In this document: piece by piece, positions 21,991 to 29,269 of the stretch
Layout: each line of letters starts with the position of its first letter
How positions within the stretch are numbered: position 1 is the first letter of the stretch
From: Candidatus Omnitrophota bacterium
Lineage (GTDB): Bacteria > Omnitrophota > Gorgyraeia > Gygaellales > Profunditerraquicolaceae
DNA: 29,348 nt
Reading direction: 5' to 3'
NCBI GenBank assembly: GCA_020063525.1
Contig: JAGUUJ010000021.1
Span: 1-29,348, forward strand
Notes under the pieces: model-generated
What the model saw: only the letters and a program-made list of their open reading frames with translations
Told to the model about the DNA's origin: nothing
Databases searched by the model: none
Position numbers and translations under genes: made by a program

Positions 21991-23257
21991 CCTCACTTAT
22001 TTTCTTAATTAATCCTAGTTCCTCTTTTTTTGTCTTAACTAGACCATCGAGTTTTGCATTTAATACGCGATGAAAGATTTTCTGATAATATGGTCCCGGT
22101 GTCAAGCCCAATTTATGCAGGTCCGCACCGGATATATAAAGATGAGTACCGTTATAAATTTCAAAAAAATCTTTGATATATTTCTCGAGGTTTTTGTTCT
22201 TAAATTTTGCTTTGATTAAAATAATGACTTCGTAACTCAAAGGTTCAAGGAGACTAAAGACTCTGGAGGCCTTGATTTTATCCCGGCTTAATTCTTTGAT
22301 AAATTGGGGTTCAAGTTTTTTATAGGCCAGTATTCTTTTTTCTTCTCCCCTGCGAAAAGCAAATTTTTTACAGATTAATTTAATATTATTTATATTTAGC
22401 GGGTCTATCAGCCCTATAAGATAGATAAGCCAAGTATCAAGCTGACGACGCTTAGGATATTTCCTCTTAAACCAATTTATTTGGCTTTCAACGGATTTTA
22501 AAAATACTAAATTCTTTTTTGATAATGATAATCCGGAATTTATAAAATTGAACTTGATTAATTCTTTGATGCGATTCAGAGGTTTTAAGGGGCATCCTTC
22601 TTTCAAGAGCAGAATCAATTCATCGCGTAACCTCTGCGGCTGAACCCTCTCTAACATTTTCAATTCATTTGCTTCTCTTAAAAGCTTCAGTGTTTTTGGC
22701 TCGAGCTTAAAATTATATCTCTGTTCAAATCTTATGGCTCTTAATATTCGCGTAGGGTCATCGACAAAGCTTAAATTATGTAATACGCGTATCTTTTTAT
22801 CGGCCAAATCTGCCTCCCCGCCAAAACAATCTATGAACCTGCCGAAGTCTTGACGATTTATGCTTATAGCCATGGCATTTATAGTAAAATCCCGCCTCAT
22901 CAGGTCGTCTTTCAAAACGCCGCAGGTAACCTCGGGAAGATAGGCTGGCTGGGGATAATATTCTTGACGGGTAGTGGCAATATCGACTTTTAAATGTTTC
23001 TTAAGTATAACGGTGGCGGTTCCAAATCTCCTATGCCGGATTAACCCGACATTTAACTTTTGGGAAAGAACTTCTGCAAACTTTATACCATCGCCTTCCA
23101 CTACAATATCTAAATCTAAATTCTTAACCCCTAAAATTAAATCCCGCACAAACCCGCCTACTAAATAAACAGACATATTATTAGAATAAGCCGAGTCACT
23201 GGCTTGAGATATTAAATCTTGAATTTCTTTCGGCAGACTATCAAGATATTTTTTCAT
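21962..23257 (-). CDS. cca: CCA-adding enzyme/polyA polymerase family tRNA nucleotidyltransferase
   Basis: A 431-residue class II nucleotidyltransferase. The head has VYLVGGFVRDLILGVKNLDLDIVVEGDG (about 31-58) with the two metal-binding aspartates in DLD. RRDFTINAMAI and DPTRILRAIRFEQRYNFKLEP complete the neck region. The helical tail includes a late HLYISGADLHKLGLTPGP segment found in long CCA/A-adding members. Whether it adds CC, A or CCA cannot be decided here. The C-terminal eight or nine residues are encoded by a palindrome. A perfect small dyad (23260-23274) lies directly before the start codon, and no strong ribosome binding site is visible. Confidence 0.88.
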   Translation of the reverse strand: MKKYLDSLPKEIQDLISQASDSAYSNNMSVYLVGGFVRDLILGVKNLDLDIVVEGDGIKFAEVLSQKLNVGLIRHRRFGTATVILKKHLKVDIATTRQEYYPQPAYLPEVTCGVLKDDLMRRDFTINAMAISINRQDFGRFIDCFGGEADLADKKIRVLHNLSFVDDPTRILRAIRFEQRYNFKLEPKTLKLLREANELKMLERVQPQRLRDELILLLKEGCPLKPLNRIKELIKFNFINSGLSLSKKNLVFLKSVESQINWFKRKYPKRRQLDTWLIYLIGLIDPLNINNIKLICKKFAFRRGEEKRILAYKKLEPQFIKELSRDKIKASRVFSLLEPLSYEVIILIKAKFKNKNLEKYIKDFFEIYNGTHLYISGADLHKLGLTPGPYYQKIFHRVLNAKLDGLVKTKKEELGLIKKISEDKSYGAKRT

Positions 23258-23259
23258 TT

Positions 23260-23274
23260 CAATTCTTCGAATTG
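23260..23274. promoter_or_regulatory. Small perfect dyad upstream of cca start
   Basis: CAATTC-TTC-GAATTG has 6-base arms and ends three bases before the cca ATG, overlapping the place of the ribosome binding site. In RNA it could form a hairpin that limits initiation. Confidence 0.35.
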
Positions 23275-23284
23275 CTATTATTAA

Positions 23285-23332
23285 AACAATTTAACAGTTT
23301 AACAGTATAACAGTATAACAATTTAACAATTT
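23285..23332. repeat. Six-copy 8-base tandem repeat between xer gene and cca
   Basis: Six tandem octamers of the form AACAATTT, AACAGTTT or AACAGTAT fill the gap exactly up to the xer stop codon. The array is A+T-rich and outside coding sequence. Copy number changes here would alter only spacing. Confidence 0.92.
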
Positions 23333-24220
23333 TTAAGGCCGGGGATGAAACATCCTGTGTATTGCCTTAAGCCGTTCCTTGCTTATGTGAGTATAAATCT
23401 GCGTGGTAGAAATATTAGCGTGGCCCAGCATCTCCTGGACCGAACGCAGGTCCGCTCCCCTTTCTAATAAATGCGTGGCAAAGGAATGTCTTAAGGTGTG
23501 CGGCCTTATAGGTTTTTTAATCCTTGCTTCTCTCGCATATCTTTTGATGAGCTTCCAGAGGGACTGCCGGGAAATCTTTTTGCCAAATCGGTTCAGGAAT
23601 AAAAAGTCAATCTCTTTATTTTTTAACTGTTGCGGCCGGCTGACCCCAAGATACTTTTTAAGGCTGGCTATCGCTTTCGCACCCAAAGGTATAATCCTCT
23701 CTTTATTGCCTTTGCCGGTACAACGCAAGAATCCCACGTCTAAATTAACATTATCTGTCTTCAGATTTACTGCTTCTGATACGCGCATACCTGTAGCATA
23801 AAGGGTTTCTAAAATCGCCTTGTCTCTTATGCCCTGCCTATTCCTGATATTGGGCTGACTGAGCAATGCGTCTACTTCATTTACGGAGAGCGTCTGGGGA
23901 ATTTTTTTCCATAACTTAGGCGAATCTATTAAATTGCTGGGATCGGTTTTTAATATTCTCTCTCTTACTAAAAATCTATAGAATGCTTTTATTGCTGCTA
24001 ACCTGCGGGCGACTGAATTTGAGGCTAGACCTTTATCTTTTTGAGAGAGCATAAAATCAGTTATATCGTTCTTTTTAGCTAATGAGAAACTATCAATATG
24101 TGTGCCTTTTAGGAAATCTATATAAGTATTGATATCTTCCTGATAAGAAATAATGGTATTGCGGGATAAGCCGCGTTCAACCGATAAATAATTTAAAAAA
24201 GCATCCACTAATTCATTCAT
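23333..24220 (-). CDS. xerD: Tyrosine recombinase XerC/XerD
   Basis: A 295-residue integrase-family recombinase of the size and form that resolves chromosome dimers at dif. The N-terminal SAM-like domain (about 1-85, SVERGLSRNTIISYQEDI) precedes the catalytic domain. All six catalytic positions are present: R146, K170, H241, R244, H267 and Y276. Xer proteins also occur in mobile elements, but full motif conservation, housekeeping neighbours and absence of any element borders favour the chromosomal enzyme. XerC and XerD cannot be separated by sight. The gene follows the hydrolase gene by one base. Confidence 0.9.
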   Translation of the reverse strand: MNELVDAFLNYLSVERGLSRNTIISYQEDINTYIDFLKGTHIDSFSLAKKNDITDFMLSQKDKGLASNSVARRLAAIKAFYRFLVRERILKTDPSNLIDSPKLWKKIPQTLSVNEVDALLSQPNIRNRQGIRDKAILETLYATGMRVSEAVNLKTDNVNLDVGFLRCTGKGNKERIIPLGAKAIASLKKYLGVSRPQQLKNKEIDFLFLNRFGKKISRQSLWKLIKRYAREARIKKPIRPHTLRHSFATHLLERGADLRSVQEMLGHANISTTQIYTHISKERLKAIHRMFHPRP

Positions 24221-24221
24221 T

Positions 24222-24842
24222 TTAATTCAAAAAGGGATTATTATTTTTTTCTTCCCCTATTGTAGAAGACGGCCCGTGGCCGGGATAGACAATTGTATCA
24301 TCGCTTAATTTAAACAGTCTCATCTTTATAGATTTTATAAGCAAAATTTCACTTGCGCCCGGAAAGTCAGTTCTGCCGATGCCATGATAAAATAAGGCAT
24401 CACCGGTAAATAAAATCTTATCTTTCGGTTTTTTCATGAGTAGCGAAATCCCTCCCGGCGTATGCCCGGGCACATGCATTACCTCTAATTGTATCTGGTC
24501 TAATTCAATCTTATCTTTATCCTCCAAGATTTTTATATTGGATTTTAGACTAAAAGAAGACGCAAAAAAAGCAGATAGATTAAGTTCAGGGCTTTCTAAT
24601 AGAACTGAATCTTGACGGTGTATATATACCGGTACACCGAATTTATCGTCACAACCGATATGGTCAATATGGCCGTGAGTATTAATAATAAATTCCGGTT
24701 TGAGGCAGTATTTCTTTAAAACCCGTTCTATTTTTTGCTTTTCGTCTCCCGGATCAATAATTATTGCCCGGCTATTGGGGCTGGAAGCAAGGATATAACA
24801 ATTTACCTGCATCTGACCTACGCAAACAGTCTCTAAAATCAT
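24222..24842 (-). CDS. Metallo-beta-lactamase fold hydrolase (glyoxalase II-like)
   Basis: A 206-residue MBL-fold enzyme of the small glyoxalase-II/YcbL type. Metal ligands are in THGHIDH (55-61), VPGHTPGG, FTGDALF and the final PGHGPSSTIGEEKNNNPF. The N-terminal MQVNCYIL and IIIDPGDE strands are typical. Such enzymes hydrolyse thioesters such as S-lactoylglutathione, but the substrate here is unknown. It joins the lipoprotein stop by a 4-base ATGA overlap, so both are likely on one transcript with ligA upstream. Confidence 0.9.
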   Translation of the reverse strand: MILETVCVGQMQVNCYILASSPNSRAIIIDPGDEKQKIERVLKKYCLKPEFIINTHGHIDHIGCDDKFGVPVYIHRQDSVLLESPELNLSAFFASSFSLKSNIKILEDKDKIELDQIQLEVMHVPGHTPGGISLLMKKPKDKILFTGDALFYHGIGRTDFPGASEILLIKSIKMRLFKLSDDTIVYPGHGPSSTIGEEKNNNPFLN

Positions 24843-25387
24843 ATTAAAGAATCCTTTATCTTATTATAAGAAAAATCGCGCAGGATGCTCCTCCTGATGC
24901 GCTCAACAGTTAAACGGTTCACCGATATATCATTTCCGTATAAGTCTTGCGCAATTTCGTTCTTTAGATCTTTTAGCTGATTAATATAAACATCCAATTT
25001 CTTCTGCTTGGCTTCCTGCAAAGTCGCTCTTAACGACTCTAAATTCTTTATGGCTTCATTTGCGCAGTCTATCTGCTTTTTGTGACTTACGCCTCCGGAC
25101 AATGAATTTATAAGCTCATCGTGCCAGCTCTTCCAATATAAAAAATATTGGCGATACACCTCTTCTTTAGTCATCTTGGGCGGTTTATATTCTTCCGGCA
25201 CTAAAACCAATTCTTGTTTAGGAAGATTTTCTTTTTTGGATTTACGCGTAAACTTACGTACAAAGGCATCGCAACCTATTAGAGTAGAGAGTAGAGAGTA
25301 GAGAGTAGAGAGTATAAGAATCTGTGTAATCTGTTTTTTTAAATCCCTGCCTGCCGGCAGGCAGGTGTGCAATCTATAATTATTCAT
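24839..25387 (-). CDS. Putative lipoprotein with repeat-built signal peptide
   Basis: A 182-residue protein I do not recognise. Residues 21-39 form a hydrophobic stretch ending in a lipobox-like LIGC, with C39 as the predicted lipidated residue. The mature part has a lysine-rich linker, then a mostly helical region (about 80-182) likely to include a coiled coil. The basic N-region (HTCLPAGRDLKK) is encoded by a 20-base perfect palindrome and the hydrophobic core (ILSTLYSLLST) by a 7-base tandem repeat. The ATG overlaps the ligA stop as ATGA. Export depends on repeats, so the lipoprotein call is inference. Confidence 0.65.
   Translation of the reverse strand: MNNYRLHTCLPAGRDLKKQITQILILSTLYSLLSTLIGCDAFVRKFTRKSKKENLPKQELVLVPEEYKPPKMTKEEVYRQYFLYWKSWHDELINSLSGGVSHKKQIDCANEAIKNLESLRATLQEAKQKKLDVYINQLKDLKNEIAQDLYGNDISVNRLTVERIRRSILRDFSYNKIKDSLI
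25281..25315. repeat. Five-copy 7-base tandem repeat in lipoprotein gene
   Basis: Four perfect AGAGTAG units and one AGAGTAT unit. Three units make 21 bases or seven codons, so the peptide has a seven-residue period. It encodes the hydrophobic core of the signal peptide. Confidence 0.95.
25346..25365. repeat. 20-base perfect palindrome in lipoprotein gene
   Basis: CCTGCCTGCCGGCAGGCAGG is a perfect self-complementary sequence with no loop. It encodes TCLPAGR at residues 8-14 and is much richer in G+C than its surroundings, suggesting insertion. Confidence 0.95.
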
Positions 25388-27378
25388 TTTATCATCTCCC
25401 TAAATTCCTCTTCATTAATAATCTTTATTCCCAGCTCCTTTGCCTTATTATATTTTGAGCCGGGATTCTCACCAAACACTACCAAATCTGTATTCTTACT
25501 TACACTAGAAGATGCATTACCGCCAAATTGGCGCACAAGCCTTTCGACCTCGCTTCTGCTAAAATTCTTAAGCTCTCCGGTAAAAATAACTGTTTTGCCG
25601 GTTAAAGAAGATTTCTTTACAGGTGTTAATTTCTCCTGTAAATTCAAACACGCCTCTTTTAATTTTTTAATCAAGCGTTGAGTGCTCTCTTGTCTAAAAA
25701 AATTAACAATAGATTCTGCCATAACAGAACCCACTTCATATATAGCATCGAAATCCTCCTGTTTTGCTTTCATAATTTTATCCAGAGTCGTAAACTTATG
25801 CGCTAATACATAGGCTGCCTTTTCGCCTACGTGTCTTACGCCCAAACCGTATATAAGGCGGGATAAGGGTTGATTTTTGCTCTTTTCTATTGCCTCTAAA
25901 AGATTTTCTGCTTTTTTATCTTTAAATAATTCTAATTTTAAGAGGTCTTCTTTTTTTAAAGAATAAATATCTGAAAAATCCTTTACCAGACCCTTGCGAA
26001 CCAATTGCTCTACTACTGCCTCTCCCATTCCCTCGATATCCATCGCTGTCCTTGAGGCGAAATGGATTAGGCCGCGTTCGAGCTGTGCCGGGCAAGACGG
26101 ATTAATACAGCGATAAGCTACATCCTCTTCTTTTTCCTTTATCACCTTGCCTCGACAAACAAGGCAAGCTTTAGGAATTATAAATGGGTGCCTGCCTTTA
26201 CTCTGCACAACTTTAATTATCTTAGGGATTACCTCTCCTGCCCGTTCAATCAATACACGGTCACCCTCTTTTACATTAAGACGTTTAATCTCATCAAAAT
26301 TATGGAGTGTGGCGTGCCTGATTATTACCCCGGCACATTCAACGGGTTTAAGCTCTGCTACAGGAGTAATTACTCCTGTCCTGCCTACCTGAAGATTAAT
26401 GTTTAATACTTCAGTCGTTGCTTGACGCGCAGGAAACTTATACGCTGCTGCCCAACGGGGACTCTTCAGGGTAAAACCTAATTTGCTCTGTTGGGATAAA
26501 CTATTTACTTTTATCACCATACCGTCTATATCATAGGTCAATTTTTCTCTTTTTTCCTGCCAGATTTTGCAGTAATCGATGACTTCTTCCAGATTACTGC
26601 AAAGTTTAGAATGTGGATTAGTACGCATACCCCATTCTTTTAGTCTATTTAAGAATTCCCATTGAGTTAAAATATCTAACCCTTTGTATTCTCCTAAGGA
26701 ATGGGCAAAAAAATTAAGCCTCCTCTTGGCTGCCAGGCCAGTATCCAAAAGTTTTAAAGAACCGCTGGTGGCATTTCGCGGATTGGCAAACAATATTTCT
26801 CCCGCCCTTTCCCTTTCTTTATTCAAGAGAGCAAAATCCTTCCTCTCCATATAAACCTCACCGCGCATCTCAATAAAATCAGGTATGTTTTTGCCTAATA
26901 AAACTAAGGGTATGGCGCGGATAGTCTTTATATTTTGCGTCACATCCTCGCCCGCTTCTCCATCACCCCGCGTGGCACCGATAGACAACATCCCTTTCTC
27001 ATAAGTAATATTCGCACTTACACCGTCAATCTTAAGTTCTACTACATATTCAACTTTTTCACCTGACCTTAACCCTTTATGCACACGCTCATCCCAATCC
27101 CCTAATTCCTCATAGGAATAAGTATTATCTAAAGAGAGCATCTTCTGCTTATGTTTGACGGTCCTAAATCCCTCAAGAATTCCGCCGCTTATTCTTACTG
27201 TAGGAGAGTTATCTGTCTTAAATTGTGGGTATTTGTCCTCTAAGTCTTTAAGCCTCCTCATTAAAATATCGTATTCTTTATCCGAAATCTGAGGCTGGGA
27301 AAGGGCATAGTATAAATAGTCGTGGTGGCGGATTTGCTCTCTTAACTTTTCTATCTCTCTCTTTATTTCTGTATGCAT
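25384..27378 (-). CDS. ligA: NAD-dependent DNA ligase LigA
   Basis: A complete ligase sealing nicks in replication and repair. Domain Ia has HDYLYYAL, followed by the adenylation lysine in ELKIDGVSAN (K116 from the chosen start). The oligonucleotide-binding domain contains RAGEVIPKI. The zinc finger has four cysteines (CLVC and CINPSC). The helix-hairpin-helix repeats include DIEGMGEAVVEQLV and GLGVRHVGEKAA, and a C-terminal BRCT domain begins at LTGKTVIFTGEL. ATG 27378 (MHTEIKREIEKLREQIRHH) fits the family. ATG 27393 lies within a palindrome arm and would add MCSLN. Neither has a clear ribosome binding site. Confidence 0.97.
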   Translation of the reverse strand: MHTEIKREIEKLREQIRHHDYLYYALSQPQISDKEYDILMRRLKDLEDKYPQFKTDNSPTVRISGGILEGFRTVKHKQKMLSLDNTYSYEELGDWDERVHKGLRSGEKVEYVVELKIDGVSANITYEKGMLSIGATRGDGEAGEDVTQNIKTIRAIPLVLLGKNIPDFIEMRGEVYMERKDFALLNKERERAGEILFANPRNATSGSLKLLDTGLAAKRRLNFFAHSLGEYKGLDILTQWEFLNRLKEWGMRTNPHSKLCSNLEEVIDYCKIWQEKREKLTYDIDGMVIKVNSLSQQSKLGFTLKSPRWAAAYKFPARQATTEVLNINLQVGRTGVITPVAELKPVECAGVIIRHATLHNFDEIKRLNVKEGDRVLIERAGEVIPKIIKVVQSKGRHPFIIPKACLVCRGKVIKEKEEDVAYRCINPSCPAQLERGLIHFASRTAMDIEGMGEAVVEQLVRKGLVKDFSDIYSLKKEDLLKLELFKDKKAENLLEAIEKSKNQPLSRLIYGLGVRHVGEKAAYVLAHKFTTLDKIMKAKQEDFDAIYEVGSVMAESIVNFFRQESTQRLIKKLKEACLNLQEKLTPVKKSSLTGKTVIFTGELKNFSRSEVERLVRQFGGNASSSVSKNTDLVVFGENPGSKYNKAKELGIKIINEEEFREMIK

Positions 27379-27387
27379 ATTTAATGA

Positions 27388-27429
27388 GCACATAAGTTAC
27401 GGAACATACGTGACGTAACTTATAAGTGC
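27388..27429. repeat. Palindrome between ligA and the phosphoesterase gene
   Basis: The core arms ATAAGTTACG (27392-27401) and CGTAACTTAT (27414-27423) are perfect. Outer GCAC/GTGC pairs extend the stem, with a 2-base excess in the right arm. The same style, including the 2-base asymmetry, is seen at 2282-2329. Confidence 0.85.
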
Positions 27430-27432
27430 GAA

Positions 27433-28161
27433 TTATCTGCCTATGAGAAGCCTATCTCCCAGGAATCCGGGAAGTCCTCCAGCGATAATCTTCTTTCTGG
27501 CAGCCTGGATATCATAACTTATTCTTTTGATTTGTACATTTTTCTTATCAGTGTCGTATATACAGTATGTTGCCTCGGGATTACCGTCGCGCGGTTGTCC
27601 TACACTACCCACATTTATAATATATTTACTATCTTCTTTGATATCAATATTACTACCTTCTCGATATTCTATGTGACTATTTTTAGATTTAATAAATACT
27701 CCGGGGACATGCGTATGCCCCACAAAACAAATATCAGTCTCTAATAATTCGAAGGTCTTTGAGGCAATATAACCATCGTTCATATAGTTGAAATCACCGG
27801 GTCCATCTAAGGTGCCGTGTACCATAGTCAAGTCTTCATTCTTATAAATAAGCGTTAGATGTTCTAAGAAATATATATCTTGCTCATCTAAATTACGCTG
27901 TGTCCAGGATATTGCTTCTTTGGCGAGCGGATTAAAATAATCTGTGGAGAATAAATTGGCACTTGCCCAGTCATGGTTACCGGCAACAGTAATCATTGCC
28001 AGTGTCCTTATTTTCTCAATGCATTCCTTAGGGTTTGCAGCATACCCTACCACATCGCCTACGCACAGATATTTATCTATCTCTTCTTTTCTATAAGCTT
28101 CGCTAACTGCATCCAGCGCTTCTAAATTAGAATGTATATCGGAAAAAATACCGTAACGCAA
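27433..28161 (-). CDS. YfcE-type metallophosphoesterase
   Basis: A 242-residue calcineurin-like phosphoesterase. Metal motifs are FSDIHSNLEAL (6-16), CVGDVVGYAANP, GNHD, VHGTLDG and VGHTHVPG, and NVGSVGQPRDGNP is shared with YfcE/MJ0936 relatives. These enzymes hydrolyse phosphodiesters in vitro, and the substrate here cannot be predicted. The start is TTG 28161 directly before RYGIFSDIHSN. The in-frame upstream sequence soon meets a stop, and no ribosome binding site is evident. It lies 25 bases after acylphosphatase. Confidence 0.9.
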   Translation of the reverse strand: MRYGIFSDIHSNLEALDAVSEAYRKEEIDKYLCVGDVVGYAANPKECIEKIRTLAMITVAGNHDWASANLFSTDYFNPLAKEAISWTQRNLDEQDIYFLEHLTLIYKNEDLTMVHGTLDGPGDFNYMNDGYIASKTFELLETDICFVGHTHVPGVFIKSKNSHIEYREGSNIDIKEDSKYIINVGSVGQPRDGNPEATYCIYDTDKKNVQIKRISYDIQAARKKIIAGGLPGFLGDRLLIGR

Positions 28162-28186
28162 TTCAGTTAACCGTTATAGCTATGAG

Positions 28187-28459
28187 TTAAAAATTTATAC
28201 CAAAATCTTTGAACTCACCGGCTGCCGGCTGCCAATCTATTTCAACATCCTGGATATAATGAGAAAAATATTGGTTAATCCTTTTTAGAAAGTCTTTCAG
28301 TATATCTTCTTCTGCTTCGGCTACCAGCTCAACTCTGTCATTGCGTAAGTTTTTTACCCAGCCTGTAACTCCTAAATCACGGGCTAAATCTTGCGCAGTA
28401 AAACGGAAACCCACGCCCTGAACCCGGCCGCTATAATATGCATGGATTTGTTTTTTCAT
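28187..28459 (-). CDS. acyP: Acylphosphatase
   Basis: A 90-residue enzyme hydrolysing acyl phosphates. The signature SGRVQGVGFRFTAQDLA (10-26) carries the phosphate-binding arginine R19, and GWVKNLRNDRVELVAE carries the catalytic asparagine N37. It ends in the usual FGI strand. Length is normal. A perfect TATAAT (28477-28482 on the minus strand) lies only 18 bases before the ATG, so the mRNA leader would be about 10 bases and has no ribosome binding site. Initiation may be leaderless-like. Confidence 0.95.
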   Translation of the reverse strand: MKKQIHAYYSGRVQGVGFRFTAQDLARDLGVTGWVKNLRNDRVELVAEAEEDILKDFLKRINQYFSHYIQDVEIDWQPAAGEFKDFGINF

Positions 28460-28469
28460 AGATTTAAGT

Positions 28470-28494
28470 CGCAGCTATTATACGCTGTGCGAAC
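28470..28494 (-). promoter_or_regulatory. Candidate acyP promoter -10 box within a dyad
   Basis: On the minus strand a perfect TATAAT (28477-28482) is flanked by TCGCA and TGCGA half-sites (28470-28474 and 28487-28491). A recognisable -35 at 17 bases (TTTCAA) is poor. The dyad around the -10 box could be an operator or a chance feature. Confidence 0.4.
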
Positions 28495-28526
28495 CTATTT
28501 TGAAACAATAGCAACTAAAATTTAAT

Positions 28527-28613
28527 TTATGACACCGCCCTGTTGGGCTCCCGTATCTGCAGTGCTTCAAAACCAACAGGCAAAATTTTGCCAGCAATGA
28601 AAACCAGTCTATT
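28527..28613 (-). pseudogene. Short open frame remnant with palindromic core
   Basis: A frame of about 28 codons without an evident start ends in PVGFEALQIREPNRAVS and a TAA stop. It contains the perfect 14-base palindrome GGCAAAATTTTGCC (28579-28592) and a CCTGTTGG/CCAACAGG inverted pair (28539-28546 and 28573-28580). It is probably a repeat or the tail of a lost gene rather than a gene. Confidence 0.35.
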
Positions 28614-28654
28614 TAAACCTTAGAAAGAACAGGAAAAACGGAAAATTTACTTTG

Positions 28655-28736
28655 AACGTCGCAAAAGTCCAGAAAATCCCCTTTATTTTGTGCTCAATCC
28701 CCTCACCCAACGTCGCAAAAGATTTACTTTTGCGAC
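28655..28736. repeat. Direct and inverted copies of GTCGCAAAAG
   Basis: AACGTCGCAAAAG occurs at 28655-28667 and again at 28709-28721. The second copy forms a perfect 10-base stem with CTTTTGCGAC (28727-28736) around a 5-base loop. The hairpin lies 39 bases beyond the stop of the membrane protein gene but has no T-tract on the minus strand. Confidence 0.85.
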
Positions 28737-28774
28737 ATGTTATCTGCCGTTATGAGACGGCGAATACTCTTTAG

Positions 28775-29269
28775 TTATCTTAGTTTCAACAAGAAGATGA
28801 TAAAACCTAGAGCCCATAATCCTGTTCCTACCAAACTGCATCCTTTCATCAGTGCCCTTGCTAATCCTGGGTGTTTACCAAGGAATTGTGCATAATCTTT
28901 TTTGTTGATTTTTACACTGATGGCATAATCGGGATGAAATCCCAACTTTTCCTCAAGCTTTCTTATAAGCTCCTCAAATCTCTCTAGGTGTCCCAAAGCA
29001 CGCCTCTGTATTATATGCCACGTGAATGAAAGAGACACACCAACTGCTGAAACCACGATGCCGACAGCGGGGCTAGGAAGACTTCCAGTTGTAAATAGCG
29101 CCACAAGCAGAATCGCATTTGCTCCCCAGAACACTCCAAAGATACTCCAAAGCACTTGATCTTCTCTGGTACTCAAGTTGATAGCATTTGTGAGTTGACC
29201 CCAAATTTCAGGTCGATCCAGTTCTTGGTATCCACTATCTTTGGGCTGAATTGGTTCTTTAAATTCCAT
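28775..29269 (-). CDS. Small three-helix membrane protein of unknown function
   Basis: A 164-residue protein I cannot assign with confidence. Three hydrophobic segments are visible: about 39-60 (WSIFGVFWGANAILLVALF), 65-87 and 141-162. Between the second and third lies a charged, helical cytoplasmic-type segment (ALGHLERFEELIRKLEEKLG). The layout recalls small bacterial membrane proteins of the RipA type, but this is only an impression. ATG 29269 is chosen because GAGGAG lies just upstream. The frame is open to 29326. A TATAAT on the minus strand at 29325-29330 may be its promoter, with the -35 region beyond the window. Confidence 0.7.
   Translation of the reverse strand: MEFKEPIQPKDSGYQELDRPEIWGQLTNAINLSTREDQVLWSIFGVFWGANAILLVALFTTGSLPSPAVGIVVSAVGVSLSFTWHIIQRRALGHLERFEELIRKLEEKLGFHPDYAISVKINKKDYAQFLGKHPGLARALMKGCSLVGTGLWALGFIIFLLKLR

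Larger units (their letters stand above)
28460..28774. other. Gene-free gap rich in repeat debris
   Basis: About 315 bases between the membrane protein and acylphosphatase. It contains a candidate acyP promoter with a flanking dyad (28470-28494), a short gene-like remnant (28527-28613), a GGCAAAATTTTGCC palindrome (28579-28592) and two copies of a GTCGCAAAAG element (28655-28736). No complete gene is visible. Confidence 0.8.

Noticed and set aside
23285..23332. Short tandem repeats considered as a CRISPR array
   Set aside because: The period is 8 bases with no spacers. The same holds for the octamers at 5364-5401 and heptamers at 25281-25315.
23333..24220. Xer recombinase as integrase of a mobile island
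   Set aside because: Neighbours are housekeeping genes, no attachment-site duplication or tRNA gene is visible, and the size fits chromosomal XerC/XerD.
28527..28613. Remnant frame as a small protein gene
   Set aside because: No start codon with ribosome binding site and a stop only about 28 codons upstream. It is kept only as a remnant.
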